Both the position numbers and the translations under genes were made by a program. DNA of 64,000 nucleotides from JAHEJN01 sp963787285 (GTDB taxonomy: Bacteria; Actinomycetota; Acidimicrobiia; Acidimicrobiales; JAHEJN01), in the NCBI GenBank assembly GCA_963787285.1, contig CAWBCM010000005.1:62001-126000 (forward strand), written 5' to 3'. The notes below the pieces were generated by a model. That model saw only the letters and a program-made list of their open reading frames with translations. It did no database searches and was not told the origin of the DNA. Below, one piece after another: positions 37,833 through 45,164 of this stretch (position 1 is its first letter; each line of letters begins with the position of its first letter).

Positions 37833-39425
37833 ATGAAACGATTCGTGAGTGCTCTTCTGGTTTTCGTTTTGATGGGGTCGATCTTCGCCTCGACGAACGC
37901 CGGCGCCAAACCCTCGCAGAACAACAAGGTCGAGGTGTGCCATCGACAAGGCACGAAATGGAAGCTGCTGTCGATCTCGACCAACGCAGTTCCCGCCCAT
38001 CTCGGTCATGGCGACGGGCTGCCGCTCGGTGCGGTCCCCGGCCAGCTCGGATTCGAGTTCGATGCGGCGTGCTCGCCGACTCCGTTCTCGACGGTGACCG
38101 TCGTCGGACCGGAGCAAGGAGGCGAGGCCGGCGCGATCCAGCTGGCGCTCGACGAGCTGAGGGAGCGCACGGGTGTGCCGGCGCTGTACGTCGCTGCACA
38201 AGACATCGGCGCCGTCATCGACGATGCCGTCGCGACCGGCGGCGCACCGTCGATCATCGATCCGGCCACCGGTCAGACGCTCGTCGTCGACATCGCCATC
38301 GTGCCGGTGCCGACTGCGGTCACCGCGTTGGCGGAGGCAGGGGCTGCTGTCCCGGCGTCGACCCAGGCCGCGGCAACTGCAACCGCGGGTTGGCCCGCCG
38401 ACTTCATCGAATACGGCACCGTTGACGGCACGCTCTACGCCGTTCCGAACAAAGCCGACCTGAAGTCGCTCGTCTGGTACAAGCCGGCGACCTTCGTCGA
38501 TCCCGGTGGCACCCCCTACGACGTGCCTGAGACGTTCACCGAGCTGCTGGCACTCACCGACCTGATGATCGCCAACGGCCAGACGCCGTGGTGCGTCGGC
38601 ATCGAGTCGGGCGAGGCCACCGGCTTCGTGTTCACCGACTGGGTCGAAGACCGCGTGCTCGGCAGCTCGAGCACCGACTTCTACGACGACTGGATCGCCA
38701 ACGACGTCAGCTTCACCGATCCGAGCATGAAGGACGTGTGGGCCGACGTGCTCGGACTCTGGAACACGCCCGGAGCGGTCTTCGAGGGTCTGGGTGCACC
38801 GGCACCGGGCGTGGGCATCGCCTCCACCAATTTCTTCGGCTCGGTCGAGAACCTCGCCTTCGGCGACGCGTGCCTCATGCACAAGCAGGCCAGCTTCGCC
38901 GGAGCCATCATCGGCGAGCCGGTCGTCAACGATCTGGCCACGTTCCCGTTCCCCGGGAACATCCCGGGCAGTACCGCCACGCTGGGATCGGGGACCTTCG
39001 CCGTCTCCTTCAGCGACGGCATCGAGGCTGCGCTCGTGCACGAGTACTTCGCCAGCGCCGACTACGCGGATGAACGCCAGGTTGCTCTGGCCCGGCTCGG
39101 CGGATCCACCGCGACCAGCTTCCTCTCGGCTGTCCAGGGTCAGGACCTCTCGGTGCGGACTGCGCTCGAGGCGAGCTTCACCCAGCAGCTCCAGAATGCC
39201 GATCCGTTCCGGTTCGACGCCTCCGATCTCATGCCCCCCGAGATCGGTGCCAGCATCTTTCCTGGCGGGTTCTGGGGTGAGGGCACGCAAGCCGTCATCG
39301 GCGAAGGCAACGTCGTCGACTTCGGAGGTGGCTTCATCGTCCCCGGCAAGTCGATCGACGACGCCACCCAGGCCATTGCCGACCTGTTCTGCGTGATCGT
39401 CCCCAACGGCGACGCCTGTCCCTGA
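37833..39425 (+). CDS. Secreted solute-binding-like protein with N-terminal CH...HGD domain
   Basis: A 530-residue protein with a signal peptide (KRFVSALLVFVLMGSIFAST). Residues ~32-75 carry CHRQGTKWKLLSISTNAVPA followed by HLGHGD, a Cys/His motif seen in assorted bacterial secreted proteins. The rest (~res 80-530) matches ABC extracellular sugar-binding proteins (FIEYGTVDGTLYAVPNKADL, LVWYKPATFVDPGGTPYDVP, FGDACLMHKQASFAG). No permease or ATPase genes are adjacent, and it lacks a lipobox, so it may not serve a local transporter. ATG 37833 follows AAAGGTGACG. It is bracketed by two hairpin elements. Confidence 0.82.
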   Translation: MKRFVSALLVFVLMGSIFASTNAGAKPSQNNKVEVCHRQGTKWKLLSISTNAVPAHLGHGDGLPLGAVPGQLGFEFDAACSPTPFSTVTVVGPEQGGEAGAIQLALDELRERTGVPALYVAAQDIGAVIDDAVATGGAPSIIDPATGQTLVVDIAIVPVPTAVTALAEAGAAVPASTQAAATATAGWPADFIEYGTVDGTLYAVPNKADLKSLVWYKPATFVDPGGTPYDVPETFTELLALTDLMIANGQTPWCVGIESGEATGFVFTDWVEDRVLGSSSTDFYDDWIANDVSFTDPSMKDVWADVLGLWNTPGAVFEGLGAPAPGVGIASTNFFGSVENLAFGDACLMHKQASFAGAIIGEPVVNDLATFPFPGNIPGSTATLGSGTFAVSFSDGIEAALVHEYFASADYADERQVALARLGGSTATSFLSAVQGQDLSVRTALEASFTQQLQNADPFRFDASDLMPPEIGASIFPGGFWGEGTQAVIGEGNVVDFGGGFIVPGKSIDDATQAIADLFCVIVPNGDACP

Positions 39426-39469
39426 TCGCACCGACTCGACGGGACCGGGACGAGCAGCACAACCCAGTC

Positions 39470-39519
39470 GTTCTGGTGGAGCAGGGGTGCGGCTGATGCC
39501 GCCGCTGCTCCACCAGAAC
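39470..39519. repeat. 50-bp hairpin element, copy 2
   Basis: Perfect 15-base arms (GTTCTGGTGGAGCAG / CTGCTCCACCAGAAC) enclose 20 bases with an inner CGGC-TGAT-GCCG stem. Relative to copy 1 at 37624-37673, the arm change at the last arm base is compensated (A-T there, G-C here), which argues for selection on the folded form. It lies between the solute-binding protein and the regulator gene. Confidence 0.78.
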
Positions 39520-39550
39520 GGGTGGATCGGTTCCGTCGACGACGGGCACG

Positions 39551-39582
39551 GTCGAGCGGCGTTTGGCAGACTGTCGCTCGAC
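39551..39582. promoter_or_regulatory. Inverted repeat before regulator gene
   Basis: GTCGAGCG and CGCTCGAC are perfect 8-base arms separated by 16 bases, ending 18 bases before the GTG at 39601. This size and position would suit an operator for the winged-helix regulator itself. It is inferred from symmetry only. Confidence 0.4.
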
Positions 39583-39600
39583 GAAGCAAGGGGCGTGCCG

Positions 39601-42123
39601 GTGATCCTGGAGTTCGAAGGCTGTGAGCTCGATCTGTCGCGTGTGGTGCTCACCCGCGACGGGCAAGAGGTCCGCATCGAGCCGCAGGTCTTCGATCTGC
39701 TCTGCTGCCTCATCGAGCGGCGGGGCGAGGTCGTCCGCAAGGAGGAGCTGCTCGATCAGGTCTGGGGCGATCGCTTCGTGAGCGAGTCGGCACTCACCAC
39801 GAGGATCAAGTCGGCCCGCCAGGCCGTGGGCGACGACGGCACGCGCCAACGGGTGATTCGCACGGTGCACGGCAAGGGGTACGAGTTCGTCGCACCGGTT
39901 CGGGTCGTCGAGGGTGGGCGCAAGATCGGCGACGCCGCCGCGGCGCCGGCTTCGAGTCTGCCGGTTGCGATCCAGCCGCTGATCGGTCGCGAGGAACTGT
40001 TGTCCCAGCTGGTCGACGAGCAGGACCTGAGCCGGCTCATCACACTGGTCGGAACCGGGGGAGTGGGGAAGACCTCAGTGGCCTTCGAGCTCGCCCGGCG
40101 GGTGGAGTCCAAGTACGCCGACGGTGTTCTCGTTGTCGAGCTGGCGAGCGTGGTCGACCACGATGCCGCTCTGGCCGCGTTCGCGACATCGCTCGACGTC
40201 AACACCCGCCAGCGGGTGTCGATCGAGGACGCCATCGTCGACATGTTGCGTCCTCGACGAGCGCTCGTCGTCCTCGACAACTGTGAACACCTCGTCGAGC
40301 CGGTCGCCTCGCTCGTCGACCGGATTCTGCACGCAGCCCCGGAGGTCTCGATCCTCGCCACGAGCCGCGAACCGCTCGCCGTGACGAGTGAACACGTCTG
40401 GACGGTCGAACCCCTCCCCACCGCTGGACTCGATTCGGTGCCCGAGCACGAGCTCGCCTCGGTGCCTGCGGTGGCGCTGTTCCTCGAACGGGCCAGGGCA
40501 GCGGACCCTCGCTTCGAGCTGACCGCCGCCAACGCCCCGGCGATCATCGAGATCTGCCGACGCCTCGACGGCATCCCGCTCGCCATCGAGCTGGCCGCGT
40601 CGCGAGCGCACGCCATCGACGTCGGCGAGATCGCTCGCCGGCTCGACGAGCGGTTCCGTCTCCTCAAGGGCGTCCGCCGGGGCGCCGACCCGCGGCACCG
40701 CACCCTCGACGATGCCATCAGCTGGTCCTATGACCTGCTCGACGAGGACGAGCAGCGGGTGTTCGCCTCGCTGGCCGTGTTTGCAGGACAATTCGATCTC
40801 GGCGCCGCCGAGTCGGTGTGCAGCGGCGAGGACGTGCTCGATCTGCTCACGCGGCTCACGACCCGTTCCATGCTCGCGGTGCGCAGGCCGGCGTCCGGCG
40901 GGACTCGCTACGAGATGCTCGAGACGTTGCGGGAGTACGGACGGAGCCGCCTGGACGACCAGCAGAGCGTCGAGATCTTCACGGCCCACGCCCGCCAGTT
41001 CGTGTCACTCGCCCGATCGGTCGAGGTCGATCTCCGCACTCCTCAGGAGGCCGACGCGGTGGCGCGTGCCGACGGGTCGTTCGCCGATCTGCGGGCCGCG
41101 CAGCGGTTCGCACTCCAGATCGAGGACCACGACAGCTCCTTGGGGCTGATCGCCTCGCTGCGGGAGTACGCAATGCGGACGCTGCGCTACGAGGTGTTCA
41201 CGTGGGCCGACTCGACCGAGGGGGCGGCCGATGCCACTGCTCACCCACTGCATCCGGTGGTGACCGGCGTTCGGGCCTACGGCGCATGGGTACGTGGGGA
41301 GTTCGACTCGGCGATCTCGCTCGCCCATGCGGCCCGGACCGCCGAGAACTCGCAGGGTTCGGCCCCGACGGGTCTGGTCGAGCGGGTTCTGGCCAACGTG
41401 CTCTATGTCACCGGCGAGATCGAGGCCGGTCTGGTGGAGAATGCTCGCCTCATCGAGCTGGCCGAGGACTCCCGAGACGACTCGAGGATCGCCCACGCCA
41501 ACTACATGGCGTCGATTGCGTCGAGCTCCATCGGGAACTACGACGAAGCGGAGCGTCTGATTGCCCGCTCACGTGAAGCCGGTCGCCGCACGGGCAGCCC
41601 CACCGATCTGGCGTCGGCGTCGGTGGCCCAGGGATTCGCCACCCGCAACGACGACGAGGCCGCTCTCGATGCATTCGCCACCGCAGATCGGTTGGCCCGT
41701 TCGGCCGGCAACCGTTGGTTGAGCGCCTTCGCCCGGACCGAGGCCAGCGGACTCCTGGTGCTGCAGGGGCGTCTCGAGGAGGGTTGCGAGGGCCTCGCCC
41801 AGATGGTGGACATCTGGTATCGGTCCGGCGAGTGGGGCCAGCAATGGCACACGCTGTCTCGGTGTGTCATCGCTCTCGATCGCATCGGCCGACAGGAGAT
41901 TGCCGCGCAGGTACTCGGTTCCATCGAGGCGCACACGACCCTGGGTGGTCCACCCGTCATGACCACCCTGCGCGACCTGGCCTTCGAGACGCGAGATTCG
42001 CTCACGACTGATCTCGGCGTCGAGCGGGCCGAGGCGCAGCGAGCCATCGGCGCGTCCCTCCCGGTGGCCGCCATCGTCGACCGGACCCGGAGCGCACTTC
42101 TGGGTCGACCCCTCGAGGTCTGA
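39601..42123 (+). CDS. Winged-helix / NTPase / helical-repeat transcriptional regulator
   Basis: An 840-residue protein. Residues ~1-100 are an OmpR/PhoB-type winged helix (VFDLLCCLIERRGEVVRKEE, GYEFVAPVR). A STAND-type NTPase follows with Walker A TLVGTGGVGKTS (near 145), ALVVLDNCEHL (Walker B) and LATSREPL, and about 400 residues of helical TPR-like repeats form the C-terminus. Proteins of this build sense a signal through the repeats and gate DNA binding by ATP. GTG 39601 with AAGGGG upstream is preferred; GTG 39595 is possible, and a more upstream start at 39487 would run through the hairpin element. The targets are unknown; the adjacent solute-binding gene is a candidate. Confidence 0.85.
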   Translation: MILEFEGCELDLSRVVLTRDGQEVRIEPQVFDLLCCLIERRGEVVRKEELLDQVWGDRFVSESALTTRIKSARQAVGDDGTRQRVIRTVHGKGYEFVAPVRVVEGGRKIGDAAAAPASSLPVAIQPLIGREELLSQLVDEQDLSRLITLVGTGGVGKTSVAFELARRVESKYADGVLVVELASVVDHDAALAAFATSLDVNTRQRVSIEDAIVDMLRPRRALVVLDNCEHLVEPVASLVDRILHAAPEVSILATSREPLAVTSEHVWTVEPLPTAGLDSVPEHELASVPAVALFLERARAADPRFELTAANAPAIIEICRRLDGIPLAIELAASRAHAIDVGEIARRLDERFRLLKGVRRGADPRHRTLDDAISWSYDLLDEDEQRVFASLAVFAGQFDLGAAESVCSGEDVLDLLTRLTTRSMLAVRRPASGGTRYEMLETLREYGRSRLDDQQSVEIFTAHARQFVSLARSVEVDLRTPQEADAVARADGSFADLRAAQRFALQIEDHDSSLGLIASLREYAMRTLRYEVFTWADSTEGAADATAHPLHPVVTGVRAYGAWVRGEFDSAISLAHAARTAENSQGSAPTGLVERVLANVLYVTGEIEAGLVENARLIELAEDSRDDSRIAHANYMASIASSSIGNYDEAERLIARSREAGRRTGSPTDLASASVAQGFATRNDDEAALDAFATADRLARSAGNRWLSAFARTEASGLLVLQGRLEEGCEGLAQMVDIWYRSGEWGQQWHTLSRCVIALDRIGRQEIAAQVLGSIEAHTTLGGPPVMTTLRDLAFETRDSLTTDLGVERAEAQRAIGASLPVAAIVDRTRSALLGRPLEV

Positions 42124-42150
42124 ACCGGCACGTGCGGTTCCCGGTGTCGG

Positions 42151-43386
42151 TCACGCATGCATGCGATGGTCGAGGAAGGCATGGAGGTGGCTGGCCAGCT
42201 CGCCGGAATCGGGCCCGACACCATCGAGGAAGCTCGACTTGCGCCGCCGCAGGAAAGGGATACCGAGGAGGTACAGGCCCGGCAGCGAGCAGACGCCGCC
42301 ATCGTGGGTGATCCGACCTCGAGCGTCGAAGGCCGCGGGATCGAGCCACGAGTACTTCGGTCGATACCCGGTGGCCCACACCACCGTTTCGAACCGCGAC
42401 AGCTCCATTTCGGTGGGAATCGCCGGGAGTGCGGTGGCCGGTGGCCGGGTCGGTTCCGGGAGGGCACCGTCGAGATCGTTCTCGGTCGCATACTCGTCGA
42501 TCCGGTCGAGCAGGCGGTTCTGCTTGAGGTCGGCGTTGGCGACCAGATTGGTGAGCGCACCGGAGAACTGGGCCTTGGGGCCGGCGACAGCCATGAGCTT
42601 GCCGACGACGCCGACGCCCGAGGCGATCAGCGCGTTGAGGTCGAGCGTGCGACGCTCGGGACTGCCGACCAGTTGCAGCGAGGGGAGGCGTCGTGCCCGG
42701 TTGAGGTCCTCCACCTCGTCGTAGCGCTCGTCGAGCTGGCCGATCACATCCATCCACCAGTGGATGTCGCGACCACGGTGCAGGCGCGGGAGCCGCACGT
42801 GGTCGCCGACGGCGACGGTGACCTGCCTTCCGCTGCGCTGGAGCTCGTCGGCGATCTGGGCTCCCGAAGCGGAGGCACCGACGACCAGCACCTCGCCGTC
42901 ACTCAGCTGGGCAGGGTTGCGGTACTGCAACGCGTCGAGTTGGCGAATGCGATCCGGCAGGTCGGTGGCCACCGCCGGGATGCGTGGCTCGCTCGATGCG
43001 CCGGTGGCCGCCACCACGGCGTCACACACCCAGGTGCCCTGATCGGTCAGCACTTCGAAGCCGAGCGGCCGTCGGCCCACCTTCTCCACGGTGACGTTGG
43101 TCTGAACCGGAGCGCCGAAGCTGCGCCGGTACCCATCGAGGAAGGCGATCGTCTCGTCCTTGGTCATGTAGCCGTCGGGATCGCCGCCCTCGTAGCGGTA
43201 CCCGGGGAGGCGGGTCATCCAGTTGGGCGTGAGCAGCCGGAGCGAGTCCCACCGTTCGGTCCGCCACGACTGGCCCACCTCCCCCCGATCGAGGACGACA
43301 TGGTCGATCCCCCGACCGGTGAGGTGGTGGCTCATCGCCAGTCCGGCCTGGCCGGCGCCGATGACCACGACCGGTGTTCGCATCAT
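42151..43386 (-). CDS. Flavin-containing monooxygenase-like oxidoreductase
   Basis: A 411-residue protein with an FAD GxGxxG motif at the start (VVVIGAGQAGLAMSHHLTG), an NADPH-binding repeat (VLVVGASASGAQIADELQRS) and a late ATGYRPKYSWLD motif (ATG-type) typical of FMO and CzcO-like enzymes. The expected reaction is oxygenation of a soft nucleophile or a related NADPH oxidation; the substrate is unknown. The start is ATG 43386 or 43383. It follows the OsmC gene by 5 bases, suggesting co-transcription and a role in oxidant or sulfur chemistry. Confidence 0.87.
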   Translation of the reverse strand: MMRTPVVVIGAGQAGLAMSHHLTGRGIDHVVLDRGEVGQSWRTERWDSLRLLTPNWMTRLPGYRYEGGDPDGYMTKDETIAFLDGYRRSFGAPVQTNVTVEKVGRRPLGFEVLTDQGTWVCDAVVAATGASSEPRIPAVATDLPDRIRQLDALQYRNPAQLSDGEVLVVGASASGAQIADELQRSGRQVTVAVGDHVRLPRLHRGRDIHWWMDVIGQLDERYDEVEDLNRARRLPSLQLVGSPERRTLDLNALIASGVGVVGKLMAVAGPKAQFSGALTNLVANADLKQNRLLDRIDEYATENDLDGALPEPTRPPATALPAIPTEMELSRFETVVWATGYRPKYSWLDPAAFDARGRITHDGGVCSLPGLYLLGIPFLRRRKSSFLDGVGPDSGELASHLHAFLDHRMHA

Positions 43387-43391
43387 CGGTC

Positions 43392-43955
43392 TCAGACCAC
43401 CTCGACCTGGATGGCCGTGGGGTTTGCGACGATGTCGAAGACGGCCGAGCGCTTCTGTGACTGGACCACGATCGCCTCGATGTCGGCCTTGGTGGCGTCG
43501 GCATCGATGGCGTAGGTGACCGTGATGCCGTCGAAGCCGTTGCGCACGTCGCTGTCGATGCCGAGGATCCCCTGGAGGTCCATGTTGCCGGCGATCGTCG
43601 AGGTGACCGAACGGAGCTGAACGCCGCGGTTGGAGGCGACGGTGGCGACACCGGCGGTGAGACAGCTGGCCAGCGCGGCCAGGAGCATCTCGGGTGGGGT
43701 GGCGCCGTTGTCCTCGGACGCGAACACTTCCGGGTGATCGGCGTCGAAGCTGTATTCCTGGCGATGGGCGTGCTCGCCGCCGAGGCCCGAGAAACCGTTG
43801 ACGGTGGTGCGGCTGTGGGTGCCGTTCACCCACTCACAGCTGGCCCTCCACTGGAACTGCGCGGCGGGAGGGGCATCGGTGAGCGCCTGACGGGCGCCGA
43901 GAAGTGCCTCGATGTTCACGCCGTTGTCGACGGTGGGTGTTTCGGTGTCGGTCAT
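43392..43955 (-). CDS. OsmC-family protein
   Basis: A 187-residue OsmC/Ohr-fold protein. The core has FQWRASCEWVNGTHSRTTVN, FASEDNGATPPEMLLAALAS and the catalytic-type Cys in ALASCLTAGVATVASNRG. Family members reduce organic peroxides or bind thiol compounds. The second redox Cys of Ohr is not obvious, favouring the YhfA/OsmC-like subgroup. A clean ribosome site (AAGGACACTC) precedes ATG 43955. It heads a two-gene unit with the FMO gene. Confidence 0.85.
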   Translation of the reverse strand: MTDTETPTVDNGVNIEALLGARQALTDAPPAAQFQWRASCEWVNGTHSRTTVNGFSGLGGEHAHRQEYSFDADHPEVFASEDNGATPPEMLLAALASCLTAGVATVASNRGVQLRSVTSTIAGNMDLQGILGIDSDVRNGFDGITVTYAIDADATKADIEAIVVQSQKRSAVFDIVANPTAIQVEVV

Positions 43956-43968
43956 GAGTGTCCTTCGG

Positions 43969-44016
43969 TGTCGGCCCGCAGTGCGGGCGATCTGTCGGCC
44001 CGCGGTGCGGGTCGTC
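43969..44016. repeat. Tandem 24-bp repeat with hairpins upstream of osmC
   Basis: Two adjacent 24-base units beginning TGTCGGCCCGC match at 20 of 24 positions. Each contains a small hairpin (GCCCGC-AGT-GCGGGC and CCCGC-GGT-GCGGG). They lie 14 bases upstream of the osmC ATG inside the 200-base divergent region, which otherwise holds only a GGCTGA...TCAGCC hairpin near 44082-44102. They are candidate leader structures or operators. Confidence 0.55.
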
Positions 44017-44155
44017 GTGTGCTTGCCTGGACCACTCTGCGGGTTCGGACATCGGAAGTCCTGAAGGACCCGTGATGACCGGCTGAATCGTGGTGTCAGC
44101 CGATCTTCAGACGATGTTCAGGACTTGACGCCCCGCGCGCCGGATGATGTCGGGC

Positions 44156-44986
44156 ATGAGCATCGAGACGGAAACACCGACGCAAGCCAACCGCACCCAC
44201 GACTGGCGCAAGGCCGGCGAGGCCTGGGGGCATTCGGCCACCGACTGGGCCACCCTGTACGAGCACTACGCCTTCGACGTCATGATCGCCATCTTCTCCC
44301 GGGTCGGCTTGGCCGACGGGGTCGATGTGCTCGACCTGGCGTGCGGCTCAGGCCTCGCGCTTCGTCATGCCGGGGCCATGGGTGCGACCGTCTCGGGCAT
44401 CGATGCGGCCGAAACCCTGATCGAGATCGCGCGTGACCGCAACCCCGAGGCCGATCTGCAGCTCGGCTCGATGTTCGAGCTGCCGTGGAGTGACGAGAGT
44501 TTCGACGTGGTGATGTCGATCAACGGCGTATGGGGCGGATGCGAGGCGGCGCTCGTCGAGGCGCACCGGGTGCTTCGCCCCGGAGGCATGCTCGGCATCA
44601 GTTTCTGGGGCACCGGGACCCCGAACGACCTGCGGGGCTGTTTCAAGGCGTTCGCCCGCCACTCGCCCGAGGAGCACTTCGGCAGCATGAAGCGGCTGAA
44701 CAACATCGCGGCGCCGGGCGTGGCCGAGGCAATGCTCACCGGCAGCGGCTTCGACGTGCTGGAACGAGGACAACGCGTCTCGGTCATCGAGTGGCCCGAC
44801 GAGGAGCTGGCATGGCGAGCGGTTTCGAGTGTCGGTCCGGCCGTGCCGGCGCTGCGTCACACCGAGGAGGCCGTCGTGAGACAGGCGGTGCTCGAGGCCA
44901 TCGATCACTGCCGTGACGATCGGGGTGTCTATCGGTTCGAGAACGATCACCATTTCGTGATCGCCCGGAAGGGACCACCGGACTAG
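44156..44986 (+). CDS. Class I SAM-dependent methyltransferase
   Basis: A 276-residue methyltransferase of the UbiE/Methyltransf_11 type. Motif I is VDVLDLACGSGLALRHAGAM (near 56-75), then GIDAAETLIEIARDRNPEAD, FDVVMSINGVWGGCEAALVE and EAHRVLRPGGMLGISFWG. The N-terminal segment (TDWATLYEHYAFDVMIAIF) is typical of small-molecule methyltransferases. The substrate is unknown. ATG 44156 is preferred over ATG 44144. It is divergent from osmC. Confidence 0.85.
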   Translation: MSIETETPTQANRTHDWRKAGEAWGHSATDWATLYEHYAFDVMIAIFSRVGLADGVDVLDLACGSGLALRHAGAMGATVSGIDAAETLIEIARDRNPEADLQLGSMFELPWSDESFDVVMSINGVWGGCEAALVEAHRVLRPGGMLGISFWGTGTPNDLRGCFKAFARHSPEEHFGSMKRLNNIAAPGVAEAMLTGSGFDVLERGQRVSVIEWPDEELAWRAVSSVGPAVPALRHTEEAVVRQAVLEAIDHCRDDRGVYRFENDHHFVIARKGPPD

Positions 44987-45047
44987 GGCGGGTGGCGATG
45001 CGTTCCAAACGCCGGCCCGCCCCGCCCCGCCCCACCCCACCCCACCG

Positions 45048-45092
45048 AATCCCCACGATCGATAGCGGAAGCCGCTATCGATCGTGGGGATT
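45048..45092. repeat. Perfect 21-bp-arm palindrome flanked by C and G tracts
   Basis: Two perfect 21-base arms (starting AATCCCCACGATCGATAGCG) flank a 3-base AAG loop. The left side is preceded by CCCGC/CCCAC pentamer repeats (45016-45046) and the right side is followed by a G-rich run (45097-45114), so the pairing could extend further. It lies between two plus-strand genes. It may act as a strong terminator or a protein-binding site. No T tract follows. Confidence 0.7.
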
Positions 45093-45164
45093 TGCCGGGG
45101 GGGGGGCGGGGGGCAAGGGCGAAGAAAGGCGTCGAAGCGCCTCCTCGGTGAGGTGCATCTGGCG

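Noticed and set aside
37624..39519. Hairpin pair as ends of an insertion sequence
   Set aside because: No transposase is present between them and no target-site duplication is evident; the enclosed gene is a normal exported protein. The cassette idea is kept only as one option in the findings.
42151..43833. 560-codon version of the FMO gene
   Set aside because: The upstream part is antisense-frame sequence over the OsmC gene; the GAGQAG motif starts normally at 43386.
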